A stretch of DNA of 64,000 nt from Mobilicoccus caccae (GCF_030161635.1 NZ_BSUO01000001.1:2647199-2711198); one strand, 5' to 3'. Positions 46,189 through 57,543 are shown, numbered from the stretch's first letter. Numbers and translations: made by a program. Notes: a model not told the origin generated them from the sequence alone.

Positions 46189-48979
46189 TCAGCGCAGCCG
46201 GCCGCCCAGCCACGACGACTCCGATTCCAGCCGTTCCAGGAGTGTCTGGAGCGCGACGGCGCGCCGGTCGAGTTCCTCCTGCCGGGCGTCGAGGCGCTGC
46301 CCTCCGGTCTCGTCGATCGTGTACTCCGCGTCCTGGTGCAGTTCGGCCTGGATCCGCACGGCCAACGCGCCGACCCGGGGGTCGGAGGCCGCGTCGGAGG
46401 TGGACGCGACCGACCGCGCCACCGACGCGATCGCGCCCTCCACACCCACGGCGTCCCTGACGTACTCCCGGGCGAAGGCCTCACGGTCGAGTGAGACCCG
46501 CCCCTGCTGCACCGTCGTGCCGGGGATCAGCGGACGGCCCGACGCGTCGACGAAGGCGGCACCCACCGCCGCGACGAGGGGCGCGGCGACGGCGCCGAGC
46601 GTCTGGGTCGGGTCACCCGCGGGCGGGCCCGCGGCCGGGGTCGCCGACGCGAACGAGGAGGCGAACGAGGACGCCGCCGAGGAGATCGACGACCACATCG
46701 ACGCCGCTGTCGTGGCCGGAGCCGCTGCGCCCGCGGGTGTCGGCGCCGCGGGGACCGAGGAGGCACCCTGAGGGCCGGCCACAGCGGCCACCTGCGCCAC
46801 GGCGTCGACGAGTCCCTGCATCCGCTCGAGGGCGGGGCCGGGGTCGGGCGTGACGGCCAGGGTCACCGTGCCGGGGCCGTGAGCCGTCACGTCGAGACCG
46901 GCACGGATGTCGCTGAGAACCCGAGTGGCAGAAGTGAACTCGGCACCGTCGACGGCGACACGGGTCCGGTCGGCCAGGCCGTCGGTCGCCCCGGGTCCTG
47001 TCGCGGACACCCCCGCCAGCGTCGCGCCCGGCACGGTGATCCCGTCGACGAGGTCCCCCGTCGGCGCGGGCGCGACACCACCGGGCACGCCGATCGTCGC
47101 GCCGTCCGCACCCACGGGGACACCGGCACCCGGGAGCGCGGTCGTCTGCCCGCCTCCGGTCGCCGAAACGCCGGCACCGGGCGTCGACGCGGTGCCCGCC
47201 TCGAGGTCCGGGCCGGTGACGCCGGGGAGGACGACCCCGGAGACCACCGGCGTCGCGTCGGCACCCACCCCGACCAGCGGAGATCCCGAAACACCCGGCT
47301 GGGCGAGCGCGGCATCCCCGGGCACGGCACCCGGCGTGGACGGGATCGGTTGCCCCGCGACGGACAGCACGTCCAACCGCAACATCGCCGGGCCGGTGGC
47401 GTCCAGCGCCATGGCACCCGTGGCGGTCGCCACGGTCGGATCGCTCGTCCCGACCAGCACCGGGATGCCCGTGGCCTCCGCCCGCCGCGCGGCGGCACCG
47501 GCGAAGGCCATCGCGGAGTTGGCCTGGTGCAGCGTGGCGACGAGATCGCTGCTGCGCACGTCGCCGATGGCCCCGAGCGAGGCCGAGACGTTCTGCCCCA
47601 GCCGCGCAGAGGCCAGGCCCAGGGAGACGTCGAAAGCAGTGACGACGCCGGCCCGCCGAGCTGCTGCGCCGACCAGGTCCGTCGCCCGGTCCTCGAGGGC
47701 GGCGAGGGCGGCCTCCGGCGTCGCGGGAACGGCCGACACGGGCGCCGCCGTCACCGGGGACGCGAGCTGCACGGTTCCGCTCGGCGCCGCGGCGTCGGAC
47801 GGCTCGACGGGCCAGGAGCCCCCGCGGCGATGTCGGCGGCGGTGACTCCCTCGGCGACCCGCAGGGTCAGGGCCGAATCACCCCGCAGCACGGGCGCGCC
47901 GGGTGTTCCTGAGCTGGTGGCCCCCGTCTGTTGAGCCGTGTTGACGGCCTCGGCGATCTTCGCCGCGACGGCGTCGAACTCCGCGATCGCCGGCCGCATC
48001 ACGACACGATCGGCGCCGATGTATCCGCCGAGCCGTCCACCGACCGGTGCCGGCGTTCCGTCGGCCCAGGTCACCTCGAGCGATGCCGACGACCCCGCCG
48101 CCCTCTCCGGAGCCCCGGGCAACGGCGTGGCCACGGGTCGCTCGGGGGCGACCTCCGGCCGGGACGGCGACGGGGGAAGGGTGGTGATCGAGGCGGGAGG
48201 CGGAGCGTCCGTGCCGTCGTCGACCCCCTGGGCGTCGGCGGCGTCTCCGCCGGTGCCGTGGGTGCCGGTGAGGTCGTCGACCCACCGGTGGTCGGCAGGG
48301 TCGCGGGACGAGTCACGACCAGCGGCTCGGCCTGGTCGCCCCGGACGAGTGCCCGGTCGCCGAGGAGAAGATCCACGCTCCCGTCGGCGTTCTCGCGCGC
48401 GCTCGCGCCGGTCGTCTCGACGAGTCCGTCGACGAGCTGACGCTGGCGCGCCCGCAGCTCGGTGCGGCGTGCGTCGGTCGGGGGTTCGTCCGCCGTGAGT
48501 TCGCCGTTGATCCGCGCGAGTTCCTGCGCGTCGGTCCACGCGGACTCGGCCGCACGGACGGCGTTCTCCTGCATGGCGATCCGCATCGCGGTGAGTCGTG
48601 CGGCGGCCACCCGCGTGCGGGAGGCGACCCGCTCCGCGGCGTCGAGCCTGTCCTCGGCGAGCGCCTCCTCCTCGCGGGCGTTCAGCCCCGGCGGCTCCTC
48701 GTAGGCGCGTCCCATCTCGATGAGCTCGGGCCCGAGGCGGCGACGGGTGTCCGTGATCGCGTCGCGGAGACCCTCGGCAGTGCGCTGCTGGATCTCGGCC
48801 TCGTACCGGTCCGCGGTGAGGCGACGCGCCTCGGCCCGATTCTCCTCCGTCTCGATCTGCGGTTCGAGCACGGGCAGGACGGGTTCGACGACGGGGGTCT
48901 CCGAGCGTGGCGGGGACACAGGCGCGGCCGGCGGGGCGGGGGCCCGGCCGGTCGACTGCAGATCGGGCATCGATGTCAT
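46189..48979 (-). CDS. Orphan chimeric protein with FlgK-like and FliD-like segments; two frameshifts
   Basis: Two homopolymer breaks (48224-48228 and 47819-47823), once restored, join one frame of 930 residues. Residues about 1-45 are Pro-rich. About 60-240 resemble the middle of flagellar hook protein FlgK (MGRAYEEPPGLNAREE, LARINGELTADEP, GSVDLLLGDRALVRGDQ), and about 290-380 do so again (VGGRLGGYIGADRVV, IAEAVNTAQQTG). From about 500 the chain resembles FliD: VDGAEFTSATRVLSDIRAGL, GRVSLDREAFAREYVRD and the end ELDRRAVALQTLLERLESES followed by SWLGGRL. FlgK's N-terminal D0 helix is absent and upstream space (206 bases) cannot hold it. No flagellar gene is nearby. Confidence 0.6.
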
Positions 48980-49017
48980 GGCGCACTCATCCGTGAGTCG
49001 GTGCGGTCATCCTGACC

Positions 49018-49066
49018 GGAGAAGTCGTCTCGCCTTCTCCTTGCCCTCATCGGCACGATGCCGATG
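49018..49066. promoter_or_regulatory. Two inverted repeats in the divergent region before the FlgK/FliD-like gene
   Basis: GGAGAAG (49018-49024) pairs with CTTCTCC (49034-49040), and CATCGGC (49048-49054) pairs with GCCGATG (49060-49066). Both lie within 206 bases separating two divergent genes. They could be operators or hairpins. Confidence 0.35.
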
Positions 49067-49185
49067 GGCTTGAGAGCCGCGAACTCCGCAGGCCGGTCAA
49101 TCGTTCAGACCCGGGCGAGTCCAGCGCTGCCACAGGGGCCGCCGGTACCGTGGATCCGCCGGGACCGAACGGAGGAGGACGACGC

Positions 49186-50283
49186 ATGAGCCGAGCACGA
49201 ACGCTGCTCGCGAGCGCCGCCATCGGCGGAGGGGCGAGCATCGCCGGGCTCGGAACGGCCGGTCTGGTCAGCTACGGACTGCTCAAGGTCGAGGCGCGCC
49301 TGGCGCGCCGCACCATCGGCAAACCGTTCGACATCTCCCCCGACGACACCAACATCTACGGCGCGGGCCTCGGTGCGCCGATCAAGCTCGTCGTCCTCGG
49401 CGACAGCCTGGCCGCGGGGCTCGGGGCGGACACCCGATTCCAGACGATGGGTGGCGTGCTCGCCACCGGCGTCTCCGCGCTGGCGGGCCGACCGGTCCAG
49501 TTGACCAACGTCGCGGAGGTCGGGGCGGAGTCGCCGTGGCTCGACGGGCAGGTCACCCGCGCCCTGGAGGCGGTGCCCGAGCCCGACGTGGCGCTCATCA
49601 GCATCGGCGGCAACGACGTCACGCACCGCATCCCCACGTCGGTCTCGGTGAGTCACCTACGCCACGCGGTCACCGAATTGCGCCGGGCCGGAGCCGAGGT
49701 CGTCGTGGGCACCTGCCCCGACCTGGGCACGATCGAGCCGCTCCCCCAGCCGCTGCGCACGTTGACCAAGCACTGGAGCCGCGATCTCGCGACGGCCCAG
49801 ACCGTCGCCGTCGTCGAGTCGGGAGGCCGCACGGTCTCCCTGGGTGACCTGCTGCGGCCCGATTTCATCTCCGCGCCGGACCACATGTTCAGCGTCGACC
49901 GGTTTCACCCCAGCCCCGCCGGGTATGCGCGGGCGGCCGCCGCGATCCTGCCGAGCGTGTGCGCGGCCCTGGGCCTGTGGGCGGGTGAGTCGCACCGTGG
50001 TCCGGACCGGTTGCGCGGCGAGCGGGTCGGCACCGTCGAGGAGACCGCAGCCCGCGCGGCGCGACAGCCGGGTGCGGAGGTCAACGGGGTCCAGAGCAAG
50101 GGGCGCCGAGGCCTCGCGGTCCTGCTGAGGCGCCGCCGCCCGGACGGCCCACCCGAGCACGACATCGACGACGAGACCGACGGGCTGGACGAGATCGACG
50201 ACGAGCGGGCCGACCTCACCCCCGGCACGGAGCGCGTCGTCACCGAGAAGGCGCTCCTGCAACCACCGCAGACCCAGGGCTGA
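49186..50283 (+). CDS. SGNH/GDSL-family hydrolase, membrane-anchored
   Basis: A predicted esterase or lipase. Block I is LVVLGDSLAAGLGAD with the Ser; block III is ALISIGGNDVTHR; block V is SVDRFHPSPAGYARAA with Asp/His. A hydrophobic N-terminal segment (GGGASIAGLGTAGLVSYGLL) probably anchors it. After about residue 265 an unusual tail is basic, then highly acidic (EHDIDDETDGLDEIDDE). It has 365 residues. ATG at 49186 after GGAGGAGG. Confidence 0.88.
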   Translation: MSRARTLLASAAIGGGASIAGLGTAGLVSYGLLKVEARLARRTIGKPFDISPDDTNIYGAGLGAPIKLVVLGDSLAAGLGADTRFQTMGGVLATGVSALAGRPVQLTNVAEVGAESPWLDGQVTRALEAVPEPDVALISIGGNDVTHRIPTSVSVSHLRHAVTELRRAGAEVVVGTCPDLGTIEPLPQPLRTLTKHWSRDLATAQTVAVVESGGRTVSLGDLLRPDFISAPDHMFSVDRFHPSPAGYARAAAAILPSVCAALGLWAGESHRGPDRLRGERVGTVEETAARAARQPGAEVNGVQSKGRRGLAVLLRRRRPDGPPEHDIDDETDGLDEIDDERADLTPGTERVVTEKALLQPPQTQG

Positions 50284-50332
50284 CGCTCGAACCGGATGCC
50301 CTGGCCTCCGGCCTCCGCACCAGGCGCGGGCT

Positions 50333-50623
50333 TCACGCGTGGGGAGCGGCCGCGAGGGTGCGTCTCAGGTGGGCCAGGCGCTCCCCCAACACCGCGTCGT
50401 CGGCGCCGGCACGCGCAGCCTCGTAGACCCCCACGCGCACCTGGTCGAGGGCGGTGGCCGGGCCCAGGTCGTCCACGCTTCCTCCGAGCAGTTCGGAGGC
50501 GAGCGCGCGCAGGTGCACCGTCCCCGAACGCGCCTGACCCACCGGCAGCGTGTGCCACCGGTGGGTCAGTCGGTCGAGCTCGGTGCGCGCGGCGGATCCG
50601 ATCGGATCGTGCGCGCCGCTCAT
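50333..50623 (-). CDS. Conserved small hypothetical protein
   Basis: A 96-residue hydrophilic, helix-rich protein (TELDRLTHRWHTLPVGQARSG, ALDQVRVGVYEAARAGADD). Its ATG overlaps the stop of the Bax-inhibitor-1 family gene (TGATG), so it is co-translated. No recognised domain. Confidence 0.7.
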   Translation of the reverse strand: MSGAHDPIGSAARTELDRLTHRWHTLPVGQARSGTVHLRALASELLGGSVDDLGPATALDQVRVGVYEAARAGADDAVLGERLAHLRRTLAAAPHA

Positions 50624-51486
50624 CAGTTGTTCTGGAAGTGCGCGAGCAGACGCAGGATCTCCAGGTACAGCCACACGACCGTGACGAGCAGGCCGTGGGC
50701 CAGCAGCCACGAGTACTTCTCCGGTGCGCCGGCGCGAACGGCCCGCGTGATGGAGTCGAAGTCGATGGCCAGAGAGTAGGAGGCGAGGCCGACGGCGAAG
50801 ACCGAGACGAGGATGCCCATCATCGAGCCCTGCCCGAAGATGCCCCAGCCCTGGTTGGCGCCGAACATGGAGAAGCCCAGGTTGACCAGCGCGAAGATCA
50901 GGTAGCCGAAGATCGCCATGCCGAAGATGCGGCGGCTCTTGTCGGTGACCCGGACGATGTTCGTCTTCCAGCCGAGGAACATCGCGGCGAACACCGACAG
51001 GGTGGCGACGATCGCCGTGGTGACGATGCCGTCCCAGCGGGCGGCGAACACCGTGCTGATGCCACCGACCATGAAGCCTTCGAACACGGCGAAGGTGAGG
51101 ATCAGCGCGGGGCTGATCGTCTTCTTGAAGGCGATGAACAGGCCGAGACCGAGGGTCACGAAGATGCCGGCCAGCATGGCCAGCGAGGCGATTCCGAGGC
51201 CCAGGACCATGCTGGCGGCCCAGGTCGCACCCGCGCTGACGAGCATGAGGCCGAACAGCAGTCCCGACTTCATGAAGACGTCGTCATACGTGACGCGGCC
51301 GGTCTGGACCGGGCCGGCCGACGGGCTGTTGTAGATGTCGTCGAGCCGGCCGGTGTTCATCGGTGCCTGGCCGGGGCGGTCCTGAAGCCCGGTGGGGCCG
51401 TAGGAGGACGACGAACGGCTGTCGCCGAAGCCCGCGTAACCGCGGCGGGACTCCTGCTCGATCCGGTTGAAGACCGGGTTGCTCAT
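50623..51486 (-). CDS. Bax inhibitor-1/YccA family membrane protein
   Basis: A seven-helix protein. After a polar N-terminus of about 80 residues ([18 protein letters not shown]) come [38 protein letters not shown] and [10 protein letters not shown]; the conserved Asp pair of the pore sits in AIDFDSI. It has 287 residues. ATG at 51486. The protein may be a pH-sensitive ion leak channel as in bacterial YetJ. Confidence 0.9.
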   Translation of the reverse strand: MSNPVFNRIEQESRRGYAGFGDSRSSSSYGPTGLQDRPGQAPMNTGRLDDIYNSPSAGPVQTGRVTYDDVFMKSGLLFGLMLVSAGATWAASMVLGLGIASLAMLAGIFVTLGLGLFIAFKKTISPALILTFAVFEGFMVGGISTVFAARWDGIVTTAIVATLSVFAAMFLGWKTNIVRVTDKSRRIFGMAIFGYLIFALVNLGFSMFGANQGWGIFGQGSMMGILVSVFAVGLASYSLAIDFDSITRAVRAGAPEKYSWLLAHGLLVTVVWLYLEILRLLAHFQNN

Positions 51487-51594
51487 GGATGGGTGCCTTC
51501 CGATGGGAGACGTGTCACGGGTGTCAACGCTCTCATGGATCGCCGTGTTCCCCACGGTTCCTGGGGCGCGGTTCTGTGATCGTTTCGTGATCGG

Positions 51595-51668
51595 TACCCC
51601 CGACGGGACTCGAACCCGCACTTGGGCCATTTTAAGTGGCTCGCCTCTGCCGGTTGGGCTACGGGGGC
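51595..51668 (-). tRNA. tRNA-Leu (anticodon UAA), short variable loop
   Basis: A full cloverleaf reads on the minus strand: acceptor GCCCCCG/CGGGGGT, D-arm GCCCAACCGGCAGAGGC, anticodon loop CTTAAAA with anticodon TAA (51632-51634), and T-arm GCGGG-TTCGAGT-CCCGT. CCA is not encoded. Length is 74 bases. The variable loop is only about 5 bases (CAAGT), although leucine tRNAs usually have a long variable arm. I read it as tRNA-Leu for UUA codons. Confidence 0.85.
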
Positions 51669-51702
51669 CTCACCAGCGTAGACGCCGGCGAGACCCCGAT
51701 CG

Positions 51703-52529
51703 TCACGACGCCGGGGGCCGCCGGCGGCGCGGGCCAGCGCGGCGTCGAGCATCGGCTCGGTGAGGCGCCTGGTGAAGGTGTTCTGCTGGCTGACGTGGTA
51801 GCTGCCGACGAGCCGGATCGGTCCGTGCGGCGAGCCCAGCTCCGCCTCGGCGCCGTGGGTGAACTTCGGACGGGGGCGAGGCACGGTCCATCCGAGGCGC
51901 AGCGCCGCCCCCACGGTCGCGGCCCAGCCGATGCCCCCGAGCGCCAGGATGCCGGTCAGGGTCGGTGCGGCGAGTTCGAGGTCGCGATCGAGCCACGGTG
52001 CGCAGGTGTGGCGTTCCAGCGGCGTCGGCGCGTTTCCCGGCGGCGCGCAGCGGACGGGCGCGACGATCCGGGCGCCTACCAACTCGAGCCCGTCGCCGGC
52101 GTGGACGCTCTCGGGCTGGGTGGCGAATCCCGCCCGGAACAACGCGGCGTGGATCCAGTCGCCGCTGCGGTCGCCGGTGAACATGCGTCCGGTGCGATTG
52201 GCGCCGTGGGCGGCCGGCGCCAGACCGACGACGAGGAGTCGTGGCGCGACGTCGCCGAGCGAGGCGACGGGCCGACCCCAGTAGGGCTGGTCGGCGAACG
52301 CCGCACGCTTCTCGCGCGCCACCTGCTCACGCCACTCCACGAGCCGCGGGCAGGCCCGGCACACCGAGCTGCGGGCGTCGAGGTCGTGGACGCCGCCCGT
52401 GGCCGCCAGGCGTTCGACGTCGGGCGCGGAGTGCGCGACGGTGGTCCTCGCGTCGGCGGGGTCACCGGGCCAACCGGTGCCGGGCGGGACGGGCGAGTCG
52501 AAGTCCTGCCCGGTGATCGGGTGTCTCAC
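51703..52529 (-). CDS. Uracil-DNA glycosylase, family 5 (4Fe-4S); one frameshift near the end
   Basis: Removes uracil and related bases from DNA. Family-5 motifs: [20 protein letters not shown] (motif A) and [14 protein letters not shown] (motif B); cysteines in [20 protein letters not shown] and RHTCAPWL fit the 4Fe-4S cluster. As written the frame runs on through the tRNA gene to 51483. Adding one base to the G run at 51713-51717 ends it in GPPAS at 51703, with 275 residues, and clears the tRNA. The GTG overlaps ppx (GTGA). Confidence 0.87.
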
Positions 52530-53470
52530 CCGAGCCTCAGTGCCATGCCGTCGAGGATGTCGCTCTCGGAGGTCCGCAACGTCAGCCCGGGCGATCCGAC
52601 GACGACGCGGCGCACGATGCGCGACCAGATCAGGGCCCCGGCGCCGATGACGTCGACGCGGCCGGGGTGCATGTAGGGCAACGTCGCTCGACGGGCCACG
52701 GGGGTCATCAGCATGTCCTCGCAGGCCGCGAGCATCACGGCGACGGGCATCTCGGCGCCGTGGATCCGTGAGCGGTCGTAGCCGTCGAGACGCAGCGCGT
52801 GCGCCGTGAGCGTGGTGATGGTGCCGGCCACGCCGACGAGGGTGTCGATGTCGGTCAGCGGGACGACGGCCTGCGCCTCGTCGAGCCGGGCGTCGATCTC
52901 GGCGGCGGAGGTGGCGATGGCGTCGACGCCGGGCGGGTCGCCGTGGAGGAGCCGTTCGGTCAGGCGCACCGACCCCAGGTCGACGCTGACCGAGGACTCC
53001 CGCACCGCCCCGTCGGCCTGGCCGGCGATGAACTCCGTCGAGCCCCCGCCGAGGTCGACGACGAGTGCCCGCCCCAAGGAGTCCGTCGAGGTCGAGGTCA
53101 GCGCGGCCGTCGCGCCGAGGAAGGACAGGTCGGCCTCCTCGAGACCGTCGATGACCTCCGGCTCGACGCCGGGCAGTTCGGCGCGGACGCCGGCGAAGAA
53201 CTCCTCGGCGTTGGCCGCGTCGCGGGAGGCGGAGGTCGCCGCGAACCGCATGCGTTCGACCCCGGCGTCGGCGCAGACCCCGGCGTACTCGCGCAGCACG
53301 GCGAAGGCGCGGGACATCGCCTCGGCGGAGATCCGCCCGGTGGCATCGACCCCTTCACCGAGCCGGACGATCTCGTTGTACCGCCCCACCTCGGTGAGCC
53401 GGCCGTCGGCGACGTCGGCCACGAGCAGTCGCAGGGAGTTCGTGCCGCAGTCGACGACACCGGCGCGCAT
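52526..53470 (-). CDS. ppx: Exopolyphosphatase (Ppx/GppA family)
   Basis: Hydrolyses polyphosphate or pppGpp. The sugar-kinase/Hsp70-like fold starts [15 protein letters not shown]; the second phosphate loop is [16 protein letters not shown], and [15 protein letters not shown] completes the site. At 314 residues it is the short actinobacterial form with no C-terminal HD domain. Lies between DUF501 and the glycosylase gene, as is common. Confidence 0.92.
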   Translation of the reverse strand: MRAGVVDCGTNSLRLLVADVADGRLTEVGRYNEIVRLGEGVDATGRISAEAMSRAFAVLREYAGVCADAGVERMRFAATSASRDAANAEEFFAGVRAELPGVEPEVIDGLEEADLSFLGATAALTSTSTDSLGRALVVDLGGGSTEFIAGQADGAVRESSVSVDLGSVRLTERLLHGDPPGVDAIATSAAEIDARLDEAQAVVPLTDIDTLVGVAGTITTLTAHALRLDGYDRSRIHGAEMPVAVMLAACEDMLMTPVARRATLPYMHPGRVDVIGAGALIWSRIVRRVVVGSPGLTLRTSESDILDGMALRLG

Positions 53471-53480
53471 GGGGGTCTCC

Positions 53481-54020
53481 TCAGTCTCGGGTGGTGCAGG
53501 GGCCGGCCTCGCCCCACGGGGCGAGCGCCTCGAGTGCCTCGTCGCCGAGGGGGTTGACGCCCGGTCCGGCGGCCAGGGAGTGGCCGATCAGCACGTGCAG
53601 GCACTTGACGCGGTCGGGCATGCCACCTGCGGAGATGCCCTCGATCTCCTCGACCCGGCCGAGCTCGGCGCGTCGTCGGAGATAGTCCTCGTGCGCGGCC
53701 CGGTAGTGGGCGGCGAGGTCGGGATCCTCGGCGAGGCGCTCGGACATCTCCTTCATCAGTCCGGAGGACTCGAGCGTGCTCGTCATTCCCGTCAGCCGCG
53801 GGCAGGTCGCGTAGAAGGTCGTCGGGAACGGGGTGCCGTCGGGCAGCCGGGGGGCGGTGGCGACGACGTCGGGGTCGCCGCAGGCGCAGCGGTGGGCGAC
53901 GGCGACGACTCCGCGCGGCACGCGTCCGAGCTGCCGTTCGATGGCGGCGAGGTCCTCGGGCGAGGGAGCGTCGGCGTTCCCGGGTCCGGGGTCGCGTCGA
54001 TCCGTCGAAGGGCTGGTCAT
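53481..54020 (-). CDS. DUF501 domain-containing protein
   Basis: A 179-residue protein of the DUF501 family: LGRVPRGVVAVAHRCACGDPDVV, FPTTFYATCPRL and GMPDRVKCLHVLIGHSLAAGPGVNPLGDE are its signature. The Cys residues may bind a metal. Nearly always found between ftsB and ppx in actinobacteria. ATG at 54020. Function unknown. Confidence 0.92.
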   Translation of the reverse strand: MTSPSTDRRDPGPGNADAPSPEDLAAIERQLGRVPRGVVAVAHRCACGDPDVVATAPRLPDGTPFPTTFYATCPRLTGMTSTLESSGLMKEMSERLAEDPDLAAHYRAAHEDYLRRRAELGRVEEIEGISAGGMPDRVKCLHVLIGHSLAAGPGVNPLGDEALEALAPWGEAGPCTTRD

Positions 54021-54030
54021 GCGGGGTGCC

Positions 54031-54726
54031 TCAGGGGATTCGGGGCGGCTCGGTGGGAGCGCCGGTGGTGACGTCGGAGGGCTCGCTCTCGGTCCCTCCA
54101 TCGAGGCGGGAAACGGGCGCCCCGGCGGGGTCGGTGCCCATCGTGTCGCCGGTCTCGACGGACTCCCAGATGCGGGAGTACCAGGCCTGCGGGCCGTCCC
54201 CGGTGGCGGGATCGATGACCGAGAGGCTGCCGCGAGGTGTCTGATCGCGCAGGGATTCCGCGCCGACGACGACGTAGGACGTCTCCCCCGGACGCACGTA
54301 GCGCAGCCGCTCCCGGCTCTGCTGTTCGATGTAGGCGGGGTCCTGCCACTGCTGCTTGCGCTGCTGCAGTTCGGCGACGCGGCTCTGCTGGCTCGCCACG
54401 GAGGTCTGCAGATCGCGGTACTCCTGTTGCTGCACGAGGTAGGCCCGCAGCGGCGGGACGAGCATGACGGCGAGGAGGACGAACACGCCCCCGAGCATCG
54501 CGAGCCGCCGCGTGGACCTGCGGGCGAACGCGCCCGGCATGGTCGGCCGGCGCAGGCCGGGCGTGGCTCGGCGTGGTGCCTGACGTGGACCGGCGGACCC
54601 CGCCGGGCGCGACCGATCGCCGGCGCCGGGACGCCGGCCGGCGGTCGCGCCGCGAGACCCCGGGGCCCGCCGGGTCTGACCCGGCGAGCCCTGGGGTGCG
54701 CGACGGCGGGGGCCGTTGGTAGCCAA
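54031..54726 (-). CDS. ftsB: Septum formation initiator FtsB/DivIC family protein
   Basis: A division protein: a basic, Gly/Pro-rich cytoplasmic N-terminus, one membrane helix (LAMLGGVFVLLAVMLVPPL) and a periplasmic coiled coil (YLVQQQEYRDLQTSVASQQS followed by RVAELQQRKQQW), then the conserved DPAYIEQQSRERLRYVRPGE. It has 231 residues if it starts at TTG 54726, right after eno; an internal ATG (MPGAFARR) is possible. The tail is acidic and low complexity. Confidence 0.87.
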   Translation of the reverse strand: MATNGPRRRAPQGSPGQTRRAPGSRGATAGRRPGAGDRSRPAGSAGPRQAPRRATPGLRRPTMPGAFARRSTRRLAMLGGVFVLLAVMLVPPLRAYLVQQQEYRDLQTSVASQQSRVAELQQRKQQWQDPAYIEQQSRERLRYVRPGETSYVVVGAESLRDQTPRGSLSVIDPATGDGPQAWYSRIWESVETGDTMGTDPAGAPVSRLDGGTESEPSDVTTGAPTEPPRIP

Positions 54727-54728
54727 GG

Positions 54729-56131
<1,403 letters not shown>

Positions 56132-56222
56132 TCACCACGCTGGTCGGCACGCGACTGCCGCGCCCCTTCCCCATCTCGAACCGTCTGCGAGGAGAGGCGG
56201 TTCCACCCTGGGCGCTGTGGTG

Positions 56223-56861
56223 TCAGGTCGTGGTGGTGGCGTCGCGTTCCAGGCGGTGGAGCGCGTCGCGGAGTTCGGCGGAGGGGTCCTTGCCGGCGCG
56301 GCGTGCGTCGAGGACGAGGGCGAGCATCCGATCCCCGAGCGAGTCCGTCGGGACGGAGTCCGGCAGCAACCCGGCCCGATCCAGCCGCGAGGCGACCTTC
56401 GTCGCACGCTCCAGCGGGGGCATCCCGTGGGGGATTCCGTCGAGCGGCCCGGTGCGGTGCGGTTTCTCGGCGCCCTTGATCGCGTCCCAGTTGCTCTCGA
56501 CCTCCGAGGCGCCGGTGACCGCGAGGCCGTCGAAGACGTGCGGGTGTCGCCGCCGGAGCTTGGCGACGATGCCGCGGGCGACGTCGTCGATGTCGAACGG
56601 GTCGGGGCCGTCCTGCCCGACGCGCGCGTGGAAGACGACCTGCAGCAGCACGTCGCCGAGTTCGTCGACGACGTCGGCCTGCGTCCCGTGTTCGATGGCC
56701 TCGGCGAGTTCGTAGGCCTCCTCCACCGCGTACGGCGCGAGGGAGGCGTGCGTCTGTTCGGCGTCCCAGGGGCAGCCGCCCGGCGAGCGGAGGCGGTCCA
56801 TCACCTCCAAGAGCTCGAGCAACCCCTCCCCGCGACGGCCGTCGTCCGGCCGGGTGTCCAC
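56223..56861 (-). CDS. mazG: Nucleoside triphosphate pyrophosphohydrolase MazG
   Basis: Removes aberrant NTPs. The MazG motif is RSPGGCPWDAEQTHASLAPYAVEEAYELAEAI and DVVDELGDVLLQVVFHA, with the Mg-binding Glu/Asp residues; NWDAIKGAEK follows. It has 212 residues, the single-domain form plus a C-terminal part. GTG at 56861, 7 bases after the SurA-like gene. Confidence 0.92.
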   Translation of the reverse strand: MDTRPDDGRRGEGLLELLEVMDRLRSPGGCPWDAEQTHASLAPYAVEEAYELAEAIEHGTQADVVDELGDVLLQVVFHARVGQDGPDPFDIDDVARGIVAKLRRRHPHVFDGLAVTGASEVESNWDAIKGAEKPHRTGPLDGIPHGMPPLERATKVASRLDRAGLLPDSVPTDSLGDRMLALVLDARRAGKDPSAELRDALHRLERDATTTT

Positions 56862-56868
56862 CGCGGGA

Positions 56869-57444
56869 TCAGTGCCCCTGCGGCGGCATCTGCATCTGCT
56901 CCGCGTCCTGTCGGATCCAGTTGGTGGGTTCGTTGACGTACTTGGGGCTGATGACGATGGAGCCGGACTCCAGCCCCTGACCGATCTGCTGGAACGCCAC
57001 GTCGCTCGCGGCCAGCACACGCTGCAGCTGCTCGGGGTTGCCGGTCATGGTGCCCGGCTGGCCGGCTGCCTGGCGCGCCTCGGAGACCACCGTGACCGCG
57101 GCCATCGTGCTCAGCGCCTGCAGGGTGGGTTCGGAGAGCTGCGCCTGGGGGTCGGGCAGCAGCCTGCGACCGTCCTGCGGCCCGACGGCCACCCCGGCCT
57201 GACGCAGGTGCTCGTTGAGGATGGGGCCGAAGGCGAGGAACTGTGTCACGGCCTCGGCGTTGATCGGCTGCGGCATCTGCTGGCCGGCGAGTTCGGTGAC
57301 CGCCGTGTCGACGTCACGCTCGGAGACGACGCGGTCTCCGACCCGGGCGGCGGCGCTGGGGTCGGCCTCGGTGCATCCGGCCAGGGCCAGCGAGAGCGAG
57401 AGGGCGACTCCGGCCGCGACGCGGCGGCTGAGGTGGGACTTCAC
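56869..57444 (-). CDS. Lipoprotein with SurA N-terminal-like domain
   Basis: A likely secreted chaperone-type lipoprotein: signal with lipobox ALAGC, then RVGDRVVSERDVDTAVTELAGQ and VTQFLAFGPILNEHL typical of the SurA N-terminal domain. There is no PPIase domain, so it is a short form (191 residues). The end is Met/Pro/Gln-rich (EQMQMPPQGH). GTG at 57444 after GAAAGGACA. Often found between mfd and mazG in actinobacteria. Confidence 0.84.
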   Translation of the reverse strand: MKSHLSRRVAAGVALSLSLALAGCTEADPSAAARVGDRVVSERDVDTAVTELAGQQMPQPINAEAVTQFLAFGPILNEHLRQAGVAVGPQDGRRLLPDPQAQLSEPTLQALSTMAAVTVVSEARQAAGQPGTMTGNPEQLQRVLAASDVAFQQIGQGLESGSIVISPKYVNEPTNWIRQDAEQMQMPPQGH

Positions 57445-57543
57445 GAACGTGTCCTTTCGACGTGGCGTGTCCATGTCTCTGGTGTCTCGGTAGCTCGATG
57501 ACGCGCTGCGAGTGGAGAACGCGGTTGATGCCATTGTCACCCG

